From: Vampirovibrionales bacterium
GTDB taxonomy: Bacteria > Cyanobacteriota > Vampirovibrionia > Vampirovibrionales > Vampirovibrionaceae
Assembly: GCA_029262635.1 (NCBI GenBank)
Contig: JAJCZA010000002.1
Coordinates: 186,001-250,000 of the forward strand
DNA: 64,000 nt
Reading direction: 5' to 3'
Shown: positions 55,215-64,000 of the stretch, piece by piece
Position numbering within the stretch: position 1 is the first letter of the stretch
Layout: every line of letters begins with the position of its first letter
Notes under the pieces: generated by a model
Database searches by the model: none
Told to the model about the DNA's origin: nothing
The model's input: only the letters and a program-made list of their open reading frames with translations
Position numbers and translations under genes: made by a program

Positions 55215-56219
55215 TTAGATGTCTTTATTGAGTGTTGCCAGTTCTTTGATGTTAGAGGAAAACCGGAGCATTAATAAGGCCAGGGCAAGTAAACAAAGAC
55301 CGATAATAAGTGAAAGATATGTCCAAAGGTTATGAACATAACTGGTTGCGAGCATGCCAACCAAAATACAAACGCCGTAAAGGACGGCGACAGTTCGGAC
55401 TTGCGAGAAGCCCGCTTTGAGTAATTTGTGGTGAATGTGTTCGGCATCGGCAATAAACGGGTTTTTCCCTTTGAAAAGTCGGCGCAGTATGGAGTACACC
55501 ATATCCAGCAAAGGCACGGTTAAGACGACCATGGGGACCAGCACCACAGCGACTTGAGTTTTCAGCACGCCGGTTACGGCAATGCCGGCCAGGATAAAAC
55601 CGCAAAAAAGTGAGCCGCTGTCTCCCATAAAAATACGAGCCGGGAAAAAATTATAAACGAGAAACCCAAGACACGAACCGGCTAAAAGAGCGGCTAATAC
55701 GGCGGCAATGGGCTGATGAGTGAATACAGCCACCATAGCCAGCGTGATGCCTGAAATGGTGGCGACGCCTCCAGCCAGGCCATCTACGCCGTCAATCAGG
55801 TTCATGGCGTTGGAAATCCCGACCAGCCAGATCAAGGTGACCGGCAGGCTCATCGAGTGAAGCACCAACAGCTTGCTGTCAGGCAAGTCTAGTGCCTCAA
55901 TGCGAACCCCGAAATAAAACGCGATTCCGGCGGCCATCAGCTGAATTAACAGCTTTAAGTAAGGGGACAAATTGTACCGATCGTCTAGGAGCCCTAGGAA
56001 AAACATCAGACTTCCCCCCACTAGCACACCGGTTAAGCCACTTTCCGGAGGGTACTCTTTGAAAAAGAGGACCAATAAGGCAAATGATGCCATAAAAGCA
56101 AGCCAAATGGCGATGCCGCCAAAGCGAGGGATCGGGACCTGATGAATCTTCCGTTCACCGGGTTCATCCACGAACCCGCACTTCAGTGCATACTTGACCA
56201 CGATGGGCACAAAAATCAA
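55215..56219 (-). CDS. WecA/TagO-type undecaprenyl-phosphate glycosyl-1-phosphate transferase
   Basis: A polytopic inner-membrane enzyme of the MraY/WecA family that starts lipid-linked glycan synthesis by attaching an N-acetylhexosamine-1-phosphate to undecaprenyl phosphate. Readable motifs are VDEPGERKIHQVPIPRFGG, LLDDRYNLSPYLKL, NAMNLIDGVDGLAGG, FMGDSGSLFCGF and DAEHIHHKLLKAG. From the TTG at 56219 (334 aa) the first membrane helix would be cut in half. The frame stays open upstream through a full helix to an ATC at 56279, nine bases after a perfect AAGGAGG inside glyA. The true start is probably there or nearby. Confidence 0.88.
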   Translation of the reverse strand: MIFVPIVVKYALKCGFVDEPGERKIHQVPIPRFGGIAIWLAFMASFALLVLFFKEYPPESGLTGVLVGGSLMFFLGLLDDRYNLSPYLKLLIQLMAAGIAFYFGVRIEALDLPDSKLLVLHSMSLPVTLIWLVGISNAMNLIDGVDGLAGGVATISGITLAMVAVFTHQPIAAVLAALLAGSCLGFLVYNFFPARIFMGDSGSLFCGFILAGIAVTGVLKTQVAVVLVPMVVLTVPLLDMVYSILRRLFKGKNPFIADAEHIHHKLLKAGFSQVRTVAVLYGVCILVGMLATSYVHNLWTYLSLIIGLCLLALALLMLRFSSNIKELATLNKDI

Positions 56220-56271
56220 GCTTAAGATTAAAGCAAGGAAGAAACCAAAGAGTTGGGCGTTTGCAAACGAA

Positions 56272-57567
56272 CTAACGATGGCTAACGGCCTCCTTGGTTT
56301 CGGCGTTTTGAATGTCGGGGTATAGTGGGAACTGTTGGGTGAGTGCTTGCACTCGTTTTTTCAAGTCGGCCTGATTTTGAGGGATACCATTGGTCTGATT
56401 TTTAAGAGCGTCGGCAATAATTTGGCCGACCTCTACCATGGCGTCTGTGGTAAACCCTCGAGAGGTCAGGGCCGGAGTGCCTAAACGGATACCGCTGGTT
56501 ACAAAAGGGCTCTCCGGATCGTCGGGGATGGTATTTTTGTTGGCCGTAATATGGACCTCTTCGAGTAGGTTCTGGGCCACTTTTCCGGTGAGCTGAACGC
56601 TTCGAAGATCCAGCATCATCAGGTGATTGTCTGTTCCACCACTGACAATGTTAATCTTTTGTTCCATCAATGTTTTTGCGAGGGCCTGTGCGTTTTTAAT
56701 GACCTGACCCGAGTAGGTTTTGAACTCGGGAGACAGGGCTTCTTTAAAAGCGACGGCTTTGGCGGCAATCACATGCATAAGAGGCCCGCCCTGAAGCCCT
56801 GGGAAAACGGCTTTATCAACCGCTTTTGCGAAATCGGCCTGACACATGATCAGTCCACCTCGAGGCCCTCTAAGGGTTTTATGGGTGGTAGTGGTGACGA
56901 TTTGGCAGTGAGGGAAAGGGCTCGGGTGATGACCCGTGGCGATCAGTCCGGCAATATGGGCAATGTCACCCATGAGCAACGCGCCTGCTTCGTCGGCGAT
57001 TTCTCGGAATCGTTTAAAATCAATGGTTCGAGCGTAGGCGCTGGCACCGCAGATAATCAATTTCGGCTTTTCCTTTAAGGCGATCTCCCGAAGCTTGTCA
57101 TAGTCAATCTGTCCGGTGGCAATGTCAACGCCGTAAGGAATGACATTAAAAAAGAGCCCCGAAAAGTTAACCGGGGATCCGTGGGTTAAATGGCCGCCAT
57201 GGGATAAGTTCATCCCCATAAATGTATCGCCTGCCTTGAGCCCGGCGGCAAGGAAAGCGGCGGTGTTGGCCTGAGCACCACTGTGGGGCTGAACATTAGC
57301 ATGGTCGCAGCCGAAAATTTGTTTAGCTCGCTCAATGGCCAGTGTTTCCGCATTATCGACGAACTCACAGCCGCCGTAATACCGTTTAGCAGGCAAGCCT
57401 TCTGCGTATTTGTTGGTGAGTACGGTTCCCATGGCTTGCATTACAGCAAGGCTGGTAAAATTTTCGCTGGCGATCATTTCCAGTGTGGCTTGCTGACGGT
57501 GTAATTCATCAAAAATAACAGCATGGATTTCAGGATCCTGGGCTTTTAGTGAATCTAGATTGAGCAT
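56272..57567 (-). CDS. glyA: serine hydroxymethyltransferase
   Basis: PLP enzyme that interconverts serine and glycine with tetrahydrofolate, the main source of one-carbon units. The PLP lysine is in [16 protein letters not shown]. The N-terminal [18 protein letters not shown] and [18 protein letters not shown] are typical. At 431 aa it is slightly above the usual 415-420 through its C-terminal tail. Its start overlaps the rpiB 3' end by 13 bases, and the WecA-like gene is coupled at its end. GGAG lies 13 bases upstream of the ATG, rather far. Confidence 0.96.
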   Translation of the reverse strand: MLNLDSLKAQDPEIHAVIFDELHRQQATLEMIASENFTSLAVMQAMGTVLTNKYAEGLPAKRYYGGCEFVDNAETLAIERAKQIFGCDHANVQPHSGAQANTAAFLAAGLKAGDTFMGMNLSHGGHLTHGSPVNFSGLFFNVIPYGVDIATGQIDYDKLREIALKEKPKLIICGASAYARTIDFKRFREIADEAGALLMGDIAHIAGLIATGHHPSPFPHCQIVTTTTHKTLRGPRGGLIMCQADFAKAVDKAVFPGLQGGPLMHVIAAKAVAFKEALSPEFKTYSGQVIKNAQALAKTLMEQKINIVSGGTDNHLMMLDLRSVQLTGKVAQNLLEEVHITANKNTIPDDPESPFVTSGIRLGTPALTSRGFTTDAMVEVGQIIADALKNQTNGIPQNQADLKKRVQALTQQFPLYPDIQNAETKEAVSHR

Positions 57568-58049
57568 TGCGGGGAAGAGTCTCCTATATGTAAGTGATCA
57601 AGTTGGTTAACACGGTTTTCATGGCGTCCCCCTTCAAATGGGGTCGTGAGCCAGGTGTTAATAATCTCATAGGCAAGCTCTGGAGCGATAACACGTCCGC
57701 CCATGCAAAGGACGTTCGCGTCATTGTGCAGGCGGCTGAGTTTGGCGGCATTGATATCGTTTGCCAATGCGGCTCGCACACCCGGAAAACGGTTTGCGCC
57801 AATGGAAATACCGATGCCGCTTCCGCAACAGAGAATAGCTCGGGCGTTTTTCTGTTGTTTCATGGTTTCAATGGCCTGTTGAGCCATTAGGGGGTAATCC
57901 ACACGCTCTGGGCTATAACATCCTGTATCCTGAACAGAAAAACCTTGTCCCTTAAGGTAAGCGGCGATCTTTTCCTTGAGCTCAAACCCGGCGTGGTCGG
58001 CGCCCAAAATAATAGGGGGTGGCGTTGGTGTACTCAAAGGCGGCTCCAT
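57555..58049 (-). CDS. rpiB: ribose 5-phosphate isomerase B
   Basis: RpiB/LacA/LacB-type sugar-phosphate isomerase of the pentose-phosphate pathway, 164 aa. The N-terminal [20 protein letters not shown] and the active-site loop [19 protein letters not shown], which holds the catalytic cysteine, are clear. [18 protein letters not shown] closes the domain. A proline-rich N-terminal extension of about 12 residues is present. It is the first gene of a minus-strand rpiB-glyA-wecA-like set with overlapping ends; this rpiB-glyA-wecA order is known from several phyla. Confidence 0.94.
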   Translation of the reverse strand: MEPPLSTPTPPPIILGADHAGFELKEKIAAYLKGQGFSVQDTGCYSPERVDYPLMAQQAIETMKQQKNARAILCCGSGIGISIGANRFPGVRAALANDINAAKLSRLHNDANVLCMGGRVIAPELAYEIINTWLTTPFEGGRHENRVNQLDHLHIGDSSPQCSI

Positions 58050-58085
58050 TTTTCTCTTGGTGGAAGGGAGTGGATAAGGAATACG

Positions 58086-58139
58086 ATGATAAAACTTGAT
58101 GACCTCAGCTTATCACAAGAGGAAAACATCATCGAGTAA
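58086..58139 (+). CDS. possible 17-codon micro-ORF
   Basis: An ATG with AAGGA five bases upstream opens MIKLDDLSLSQEENIIE and then stops. A nine-base-pair hairpin (58128-58153) covers the stop codon and downstream sequence. It could be a small protein, a leader or chance; nothing else supports translation. Confidence 0.2.
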   Translation: MIKLDDLSLSQEENIIE

Positions 58140-58153
58140 CCTTTCTTGATGAT
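58128..58153. terminator. hairpin in rpiB-hemerythrin intergenic region
   Basis: ATCATCGAG (58128-58136) pairs with CTTGATGAT (58145-58153), with one G-T pair and an eight-base loop. The sequence after it on the plus strand is T-rich (AATTTCTTTT), so weak termination is possible. Confidence 0.35.
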
Positions 58154-58271
58154 AATTTCTTTTGGTTCTTACCGCTCATATGTCAGGTGATTAGGCGCTG
58201 ATTTGTGAATAAGCTGATACAATAATAAAAAATAGTGTTGTGTTCTGTTGCTGTATGAAGGTAGGTGTAAA

Positions 58272-58676
58272 ATGGTATTAGGATGGAGTGATTCACTATT
58301 AACCGGGGTTGATTCGGTTGATAATCAACATAAAGAGCTCATTGAGCGTGCCATTAAGTTGGAAAAGGCTGTTGCTGATAAAGATAAGGCGGTTGTCGCA
58401 GAGACAATGGCTTTCTTACAATATTATGTGACTCAGCATTTTAAGGATGAAGAAGAGCTAATGCTCAAGCATAATTATCCGGGTTATGATGCTCAAAAAA
58501 ACGCCCATGATCTTTTTGTTAAGAAGTTAGCTGAAATTAAAGAAGGGTTTGAGAGCACTGGCGTGACAACGGCGCTGATGGCCAAGCTTAAAGTGAATGT
58601 GAACAGTTGGCTGGTCGGGCATATTAACACCATGGATAAACAACTGGGTAAATATATGCAGGAAAAAGGCCTATAA
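58272..58676 (+). CDS. bacteriohemerythrin
   Basis: A 134-aa non-haem di-iron oxygen-binding protein. The hemerythrin ligands are readable in order: H in DSVDNQHKEL, H and E in YYVTQHFKDEEELMLKH, H in KNAHDLFVKKL, and the H and D of GHINTMDKQL. It probably binds or senses oxygen in the cytoplasm. The ATG at 58272 was chosen because AGG lies six bases upstream and the usual MVLGWSDSLLTGV-type start falls there; eight further codons are open upstream. It is monocistronic. Confidence 0.92.
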   Translation: MVLGWSDSLLTGVDSVDNQHKELIERAIKLEKAVADKDKAVVAETMAFLQYYVTQHFKDEEELMLKHNYPGYDAQKNAHDLFVKKLAEIKEGFESTGVTTALMAKLKVNVNSWLVGHINTMDKQLGKYMQEKGL

Positions 58677-58683
58677 TATCCGG

Positions 58684-59604
58684 TTACGAAAGAGCCACCT
58701 TGGTAGAAACAGAGGCTTGTTTAGCCCCTTTCTTTGAAGAGGGTTCCTGTCCAGCTGGAATAACCAGCGGAACCACCTTGTAAACAAGGCCAATAGCGTT
58801 TAAAAACATGATCAATAAATAGGTCAGGTCGATTTCAAACCACCGGTGTCCGGTTTGAGCGGGACGTTGGAAGCGGTGGTGGTTGTTATGCCAGCCTTCG
58901 CCCATGGAAAGCACGGTCAGCCACCACAGGTTTTTGCTGTCGTCCGGGGTTTCGTAATTTTTATAGCCCCAAATATGGGTCGCGGAATTGATACACCACG
59001 TGATGTGCCACATGGCCACAATGCGTAAAAAGCCACCCCAGACCAGTACGGATACGCCGACAGCCCAGCCACCCATTAGGTAACCGATTACAAACAGCGA
59101 CAGTGCGAATAGCAGGTTAATACCGGTAAAATGCTTTTCCATGAAGACAATCCCCTTATCATCATAGAGATCTTGTGTCAGGCGCTGGAGTTGCTCTTCT
59201 GTTTCCACTTCAGGATTTCGAAAAAAGTTCCAAATGATATGAGACCATAGGAACCCGCTTAGTTTAGGCGAGTGAGGGTCACCAGGCTTATCGGATTTGG
59301 CATGATGAATCCGATGGGTTGCGGACCAACGAATGGGGCCGCCTTGTAAAGCAATGATGCCACAGAAAATGGCAAAATACCGGAGAATGGGAACGGCCTT
59401 GAAACTACGGTGCGATAGCATCCGATGAAAACAAAAGGTAATGCCCATGGCTGAAAAGACATATAAAACACAAAAAGCTGTGAAACCTTGCCAGGTGAAC
59501 GTAAAAATGGAAAGGCAGGCCAAAAGGTGAATGAGAATAATAATGGTGGTGACCATGAATGAAAAACGTTGGCGCGTGGCATAAGCAGGAAAAGAATGAC
59601 CCAT
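58684..59604 (-). CDS. acyl-CoA/acyl-lipid fatty acid desaturase
   Basis: A membrane desaturase of 306 aa. The three histidine boxes are present in order: HRMLSH (HxxxxH), HRIHH (HxxHH) and HNNHH (HxxHH, in GEGWHNNHHRF). Hydrophobic helices flank them, as in the DesC/delta-9 type, which introduces double bonds in membrane lipids and adjusts fluidity. AAGGG lies nine bases before the ATG. It converges with the hemerythrin gene. It has no ferredoxin or cytochrome b5 domain, so electrons must come from another protein. Confidence 0.92.
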   Translation of the reverse strand: MGHSFPAYATRQRFSFMVTTIIILIHLLACLSIFTFTWQGFTAFCVLYVFSAMGITFCFHRMLSHRSFKAVPILRYFAIFCGIIALQGGPIRWSATHRIHHAKSDKPGDPHSPKLSGFLWSHIIWNFFRNPEVETEEQLQRLTQDLYDDKGIVFMEKHFTGINLLFALSLFVIGYLMGGWAVGVSVLVWGGFLRIVAMWHITWCINSATHIWGYKNYETPDDSKNLWWLTVLSMGEGWHNNHHRFQRPAQTGHRWFEIDLTYLLIMFLNAIGLVYKVVPLVIPAGQEPSSKKGAKQASVSTKVALS

Positions 59605-59870
59605 TGAGTGTAACCCTTATTTTAAATAATTATTTTTAAAAAGGAGTTTGATAGGTGTTAGTTATCCTACTTACTATACCTGAGTATTTTTTTAGAGGTT
59701 CGTTCATGGTGGTAATCAGGTAAATCCCTTTTAAACATTTATAGCACACTTTCTTTTCTTTTTTAAACTATCCGGATGGGCAATGGCAAGAAGAGTAAGG
59801 CCGATGCAAAATGGGTTTAGGTAGATTGTCAGGCTCTTATCTGCGACAAATGAGAGTTTATTTTTAGCGC

Positions 59871-61304
59871 TTATATCTGAGGGGCTTTGGCCGTAATGCG
59901 TTTGAGTTTTGTTTTTGCCAGTTCATGGGCAAATAGGGTGCGGGCATAACTCAGTTGGGCTTGCCGTAAGGTCAGGATAGCGTCTTGAACCTCCACGTTT
60001 AGAGCTCGCCCGACTTCAAAACGGCGCTGCATTAAGCGGAGTTCTTCTTTTGCCTCATTTACAGCGGTTTTCGATAGATTTACGTTTTCACTGGCAAAGG
60101 TCATTTCGCTCCAGGCCTGAGCCATCTCTTTTGCCAATTGCAGTTCAATTTGGCGGGCTTCGGTTTGCGTTTTTTGGTACTGGATCTTTGAGGCGTGGAG
60201 CCGGTGATCCCGTTCTCGATTGAGCAAAGCCCATGAAGCGGAGAAAAGGCCCACAATCCCGGTTCCGAGTTCTGGCTCGTTTTCCGGCAGGCGGACATTG
60301 CCTGACACCTGACCATAAATCTGTGGAAAATATTCGCTACGGGCCTGATTAATTTGGGCTTTGGCCGTTCGGGTCTTTTGATGAGCCTCAACGACTTTAG
60401 GGTGATGCTTTAGCGCGTTTTTGATGAGGTTGCTGAGTGTTTGACCGGTCCATGGATCCCGTTTTAATTGGTCGGTTAGGGTGATTTCTGAACTTAAATC
60501 AATCCCCATTAAGGCTTTTAATTCAAACAATGCTTGATTCAACCGGTTATGCTGGTTGTTTAATTGCTCCTGTGCTTCGGCGACTTCAGCGTGGATTCGG
60601 AGGACATCGGCTTTGAGTCCTTTTCCGTTTCGGTACTTTGAGCGGGCTTGCCGTAAAAGTTCCTCTTGTACCTCTTTGTGCTTTTGGTGGATGTGGTGTT
60701 CGGCTTTGATAAGCAGAGCGGATAAATAGGTCTTGCGAATTTGAAAGGCAGTTTCTTTTTCCGTATCTGATAAATGGGCTTTAGCCCCTTCCATTTGGGA
60801 ACGGGTCATTTGAATGCCGGCTCGAATTAAACCACCGGTAAACAAAGGCATTTTGGCGTACAGGCTAAACTCCTGAGAGAAGGTATCATCGCTGACGGTT
60901 CGAGTTATCATGCCCGGTGTTCGGAGGAAACCACTGTTTGCGCTTCGAAGATAACTAAAAGATCCGGCGGTTAAAATAGGTAATCGTTTGGCACGAGCCA
61001 TTTTCCATAAGGTTCGTTGGTAGTGGGTGTTGTCTTGTTCCAGATGAAGGGTCAGGTTTTTTTGCAAGCCGATTTGAACCGCCTCCTCCATGCTGAGCGA
61101 TTGGTTAACCACTTCAAATCCGTCGACTAATTGGGCGGGCAAGGTAATTTCAACATGTTCAATTGGGGAATGGTATAGATTATGGGTTGCTGTTGAGGGG
61201 TTGGGTTGGAGTATTTCGCCAAACGCAAACGAATCTGACAGGAGAACGGTACAAAATGCAAAAGAAAAGACCGATGCTAAAATAAGGTGTTGACTGACTC
61301 TCAT
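59871..61304 (-). CDS. TolC-like outer-membrane efflux protein (second)
   Basis: A 477-aa outer-membrane factor with a signal peptide (VFSFAFCTVLLSDSFAFG). The two-fold repeat of TolC is visible: EAVQIGLQKNLTLHLEQ and KTRTAKAQINQARSEYFPQI, with long helices such as HIHQKHKEVQEELLRQARSKYRN. The ATG overlaps the stop of the upstream RND gene by four bases, so the two form an operon. It probably provides the exit duct for that pump. Confidence 0.88.
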   Translation of the reverse strand: MRVSQHLILASVFSFAFCTVLLSDSFAFGEILQPNPSTATHNLYHSPIEHVEITLPAQLVDGFEVVNQSLSMEEAVQIGLQKNLTLHLEQDNTHYQRTLWKMARAKRLPILTAGSFSYLRSANSGFLRTPGMITRTVSDDTFSQEFSLYAKMPLFTGGLIRAGIQMTRSQMEGAKAHLSDTEKETAFQIRKTYLSALLIKAEHHIHQKHKEVQEELLRQARSKYRNGKGLKADVLRIHAEVAEAQEQLNNQHNRLNQALFELKALMGIDLSSEITLTDQLKRDPWTGQTLSNLIKNALKHHPKVVEAHQKTRTAKAQINQARSEYFPQIYGQVSGNVRLPENEPELGTGIVGLFSASWALLNRERDHRLHASKIQYQKTQTEARQIELQLAKEMAQAWSEMTFASENVNLSKTAVNEAKEELRLMQRRFEVGRALNVEVQDAILTLRQAQLSYARTLFAHELAKTKLKRITAKAPQI

Positions 61305-64000
61305 GAGGCGGCTCGCTTCTTGAACGTTTTAGAAAGCCATTGGGCGGCGTCGTCCACTAAACTGTGCATGACCGGTACAATAAACAGGCTTAAAAAAGTT
61401 CCGCTCAACAGCCCCCAAAGAATGACAGTGCCGAGGGGTGAATAGGCGTCCATGCCGGTTTTAGGGAATAGAGATACCGGTACCATGACAATACAGGTGG
61501 TGAGAGAGGTCATCACAATGGGGCGAAGTCGATCCAACGCGCCTTGTCGAATGGCTTGCTGGCGGGGCATGCCAGCTTTTTGGTGACGGTTAATCATATC
61601 AATCATCAAGATAGCGGTGGTGATGTTCATTCCGCTCAAAATGATGACAGCCATTAGAGAAACCGTCGAAAACGATTGCCCCATTAAAAATAGTCCTAAA
61701 AAGACGCCCGTGATCATCATGGGCAGGGATAAAATCATTTGAAACGGTTGTATCCATCCTTTAAACTGAGCGACGAGAACTAGATACATCAGCAGAACAG
61801 CCACGCCCAGTCCCCAAAGAAGGCTTTTGAAGCTTTCCATCATCTGGGTCATGTCGCCCCGAACTTCCAATCCGTAGCCCGGTGGAAAATTGATATGAGT
61901 CACTGCTTTCTGAATAACTTCCATGGTGAGATCCATGGAAGGCGGGCCGTTAGGGCGGTAGAATCCGAGTAGGGTAATTACCCGTCGGATACCGTCATGG
62001 GGAATAGCGGTTGGGGCAAGACGTTCCTCGATGGTGGCGACGGACTTCAGTGGAATAGATGCGCCTTGAGCATTAACCAGATAGGTTTCCTGTAAATCGG
62101 TTGAATTGTCCCGGCGCTGATGATCCGCATATCGAACCAGAATGGTGTTTTGGCGAATATTTGGCAAACGGAAATATTCATGGGTGTAGCCGCCTTGCAG
62201 GGAGTAATAAAGTTGCTGGGCAATTTGCCGGGGAGTCAGGCCAAACTCGCGTGCTTTCTCCCGATTCACCTGAATTTGCTTTTCCGGCAAGCCAAGTGTC
62301 CAATCCAGAGCTGGTTGGGCGAGGCCGGGAGTGTCTTTGGCCAGCTTGAGTAGTTGCTGTCCCATTTGATCGAGAACAGGGAGATCGGGACCGTGGATCA
62401 TGACGGCAAGGGGTGCTTGAGAGGATGCCATGACGTCAGAGCCCATTTCTTTTATCTGAATACGGCGGATTTCATCGGGAAAACGCTGGAGGGCCCGGTC
62501 ATGAATACCGTCGATCAGCTCGAAAACTGTTTTTTGTCGTTGGTCTTTATCTAGAAGTGTTATCATGAGTGTGGCGCTGTTAACACGGTCGGCGGAGTAG
62601 CCGGTATAATAAACCCCGCCGGGTTCATAGCCGATTCGAGTTGAGACGGACTCCACTTCTGGAAGAGTGGCGATGTCTTCCTCAATGGTGCGGACAATTT
62701 GCTGAGTTCGGGCAAAAGAAGTTCCGGGCCGGGTTTCAATGAGTCCATAGGCTTGTCCGACGTCGGCCAGCGGCATCATTTCACTGCCAATAAACGAATA
62801 AAGCCCACCGCCCATTATTAATATCACCAAGCTGAGGGTGACAATCGCTAGTCGGTGGCGAAGTGCCCAATCAATACCCTGGCCGCACCGGATTTCAATT
62901 CGTTGAAGGAAACCGTCGAACGGGCGAAACAGAAAACGCTGGAGGAGGGGCAAGGGGCGAGAATCGGTTTGATTCTTATCTGGAAGCCTTAGGATATAAA
63001 CCGAGAGAACCGGGGTCAGGGTGAGTTCTACCAGGAACGAACAGCCGATGCCGAGTAAGATGGGCGTGACGAGCCCACGGAACATTTCTTCTACCACGCC
63101 GCCAGTAAAAAGGAGAGGAGAAAGGGCAATGCAAAGCATGAGTGCTGAGGCAAACACGGCCAGCCGGACTTCGGTTACGCCTTCTATAATGGCTTGTTTG
63201 ATTGGTTTCCCCATTTTTAAATGGCGCAACATGGCGTGGAGATCCACCACCGTGTCATCCACGAGCAGGCCGATGGAAAGTAGAATACCAATGAGCGTAG
63301 AGCTGTTAAGTCCCATACCAAAAGGTATCAGCCCTAAAATAACCATGCTAATGGTGACGGGAATGGTTATAACGGAAATCATAGCGGCTCGCCAGTTCAG
63401 CAGAAAAAATAGAATGGTCATGCCGGTCAGTAAAATGGCCAGTCCCAGTTCCTCAAAGAGATTATGGAATAAAATATCCACAAAATGAGCATTGTTATAG
63501 GTTATTTCAAAATGAATGCCTGGATAATCTTTTTCTAGCAGGTCCAGCATGGCAACTGTATTTTTAATAACTTTAGGCGAGCTGGCGTTCGGGTTTTGCA
63601 GGACACTGACGCCGATGGCATCCTGAATCTTCCCGTTTTTAATAAAATGATAGGCGCTTCGCTGTTCCTCAAAGGTATCCAGCACCTGAGCCACATCTCG
63701 AATATAAACCTGTTTACCGCCCAGGAGCACTTTAACTGGGTAGTTTTCAATATCTGACGGTGTTCTGGCCAAGTTGTCCATCCGAAGTGAGGATTCATGC
63801 TCACCACTGGTCAGGGTTCCAGCGGTTTGTGAAATGTTGTATTGATCCAGGGTTTGTTTGATGTCCAGAATGGAAAGTCGGTAAGCGGATAATTTATGGC
63901 GGTCAACCAAGATTTGGAGCTGTCGCTTTTTACCGCCGTAGACGCTAGCAGTGTACACGTCAGGGACGCTTTTTAGGCGGTTAATAATCTGATTTTGTGC
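61301..64000 (-). CDS. RND efflux transporter, partial (5' end beyond window)
   Basis: The coding frame is open to the right window edge, so at least the first helix and part of the first porter domain are missing; the visible part is about 900 aa. Porter sequence (KSVPDVYTASVYGG; LVDRHKLSAYRLSILDIKQT) precedes the membrane half. The proton-relay aspartates are in SIGLLVDDTVVDLHAML. The second porter and membrane half follow, with a VILSGMNITTAILMIDMIN stretch in the last helices. Divergence from HAE-1 wording leaves the substrate open. The adaptor gene, if any, is presumably upstream outside the window. A TolC-like gene follows with an ATGA overlap. Confidence 0.92.
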   Translation of the reverse strand, partial: AQNQIINRLKSVPDVYTASVYGGKKRQLQILVDRHKLSAYRLSILDIKQTLDQYNISQTAGTLTSGEHESSLRMDNLARTPSDIENYPVKVLLGGKQVYIRDVAQVLDTFEEQRSAYHFIKNGKIQDAIGVSVLQNPNASSPKVIKNTVAMLDLLEKDYPGIHFEITYNNAHFVDILFHNLFEELGLAILLTGMTILFFLLNWRAAMISVITIPVTISMVILGLIPFGMGLNSSTLIGILLSIGLLVDDTVVDLHAMLRHLKMGKPIKQAIIEGVTEVRLAVFASALMLCIALSPLLFTGGVVEEMFRGLVTPILLGIGCSFLVELTLTPVLSVYILRLPDKNQTDSRPLPLLQRFLFRPFDGFLQRIEIRCGQGIDWALRHRLAIVTLSLVILIMGGGLYSFIGSEMMPLADVGQAYGLIETRPGTSFARTQQIVRTIEEDIATLPEVESVSTRIGYEPGGVYYTGYSADRVNSATLMITLLDKDQRQKTVFELIDGIHDRALQRFPDEIRRIQIKEMGSDVMASSQAPLAVMIHGPDLPVLDQMGQQLLKLAKDTPGLAQPALDWTLGLPEKQIQVNREKAREFGLTPRQIAQQLYYSLQGGYTHEYFRLPNIRQNTILVRYADHQRRDNSTDLQETYLVNAQGASIPLKSVATIEERLAPTAIPHDGIRRVITLLGFYRPNGPPSMDLTMEVIQKAVTHINFPPGYGLEVRGDMTQMMESFKSLLWGLGVAVLLMYLVLVAQFKGWIQPFQMILSLPMMITGVFLGLFLMGQSFSTVSLMAVIILSGMNITTAILMIDMINRHQKAGMPRQQAIRQGALDRLRPIVMTSLTTCIVMVPVSLFPKTGMDAYSPLGTVILWGLLSGTFLSLFIVPVMHSLVDDAAQWLSKTFKKRAAS

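Overview
The window comes from a diderm (Gram-negative-type) bacterium: it has two RND efflux systems with TolC-like outer-membrane proteins, two tandem secretins, a TpsB-type POTRA/beta-barrel protein and lipoproteins. Several genes point towards the cyanobacterial lineage, most likely a non-photosynthetic member (Vampirovibrionia/Melainabacteria-like). These are a DUF3326 protein, LL-diaminopimelate aminotransferase (DapL), an SLH-domain lipoprotein, and a tRNA without encoded CCA beside a CCA-adding enzyme. No photosynthesis gene is present. The lineage call is an inference from gene content only.

Layout. 1-3.3 kb: tilS-hpt-DUF3326 on the plus strand. 3.2-8.5 kb (minus): cystathionine beta-synthase, an SLH lipoprotein, cystathionine gamma-synthase/lyase, aroE and two small unknown genes; this is a transsulfuration and shikimate block. 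8.7-12.7 kb: rnc, cdsA, frr, a DnaQ-like exonuclease and xthA. 12.8-15.9 kb (minus): a three-gene signalling module (a DHp-receiver protein, a LuxR-type response regulator, a double-GAF histidine kinase), followed by a 660-base gene-free AT-rich gap. 16.6-23.6 kb: DegT aminotransferase, CCA-adding enzyme, rsmE, prmA, dapL and murT. 23.7-25.3 kb: two unrecognised genes.

25.6-30.1 kb holds the most system-like locus. A sigma-28 (FliA/WhiG)-type sigma factor is followed, with overlapping stop/start codons, by two unknown genes, a PAS histidine kinase and a response regulator fused to an RsbW-like ATPase domain. This looks like a two-component-controlled anti-sigma or partner-switching circuit. 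30.1-34.6 kb: two small unknown genes, a secreted HtrA-like protease without PDZ, a TpsB-like protein and a small secreted protein. 34.9-40.5 kb: a PilP/GspC-like protein and two tandem secretins. 40.5-50.9 kb: tRNA-Ser(UGA), a tiny MucR-like ORF, a TPR-like exported protein, gyrB, a TolC-HlyD-RND operon and a DUF1292 protein.

51-54.5 kb: sucC and sucD (succinyl-CoA synthetase) are separated by about 1.36 kb of insertion-like DNA. It carries a GIY-YIG nuclease gene bracketed by 27-base inverted repeats, each of them palindromic, and an AT-rich uracil-DNA-glycosylase-like gene. 54.7-64 kb: a VOC protein, a WecA/TagO-type glycosyl-1-phosphate transferase, glyA, rpiB, a hemerythrin, a fatty-acid desaturase, and a second TolC-RND operon that runs off the right edge. 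No CRISPR array, rRNA or intact transposase was seen.
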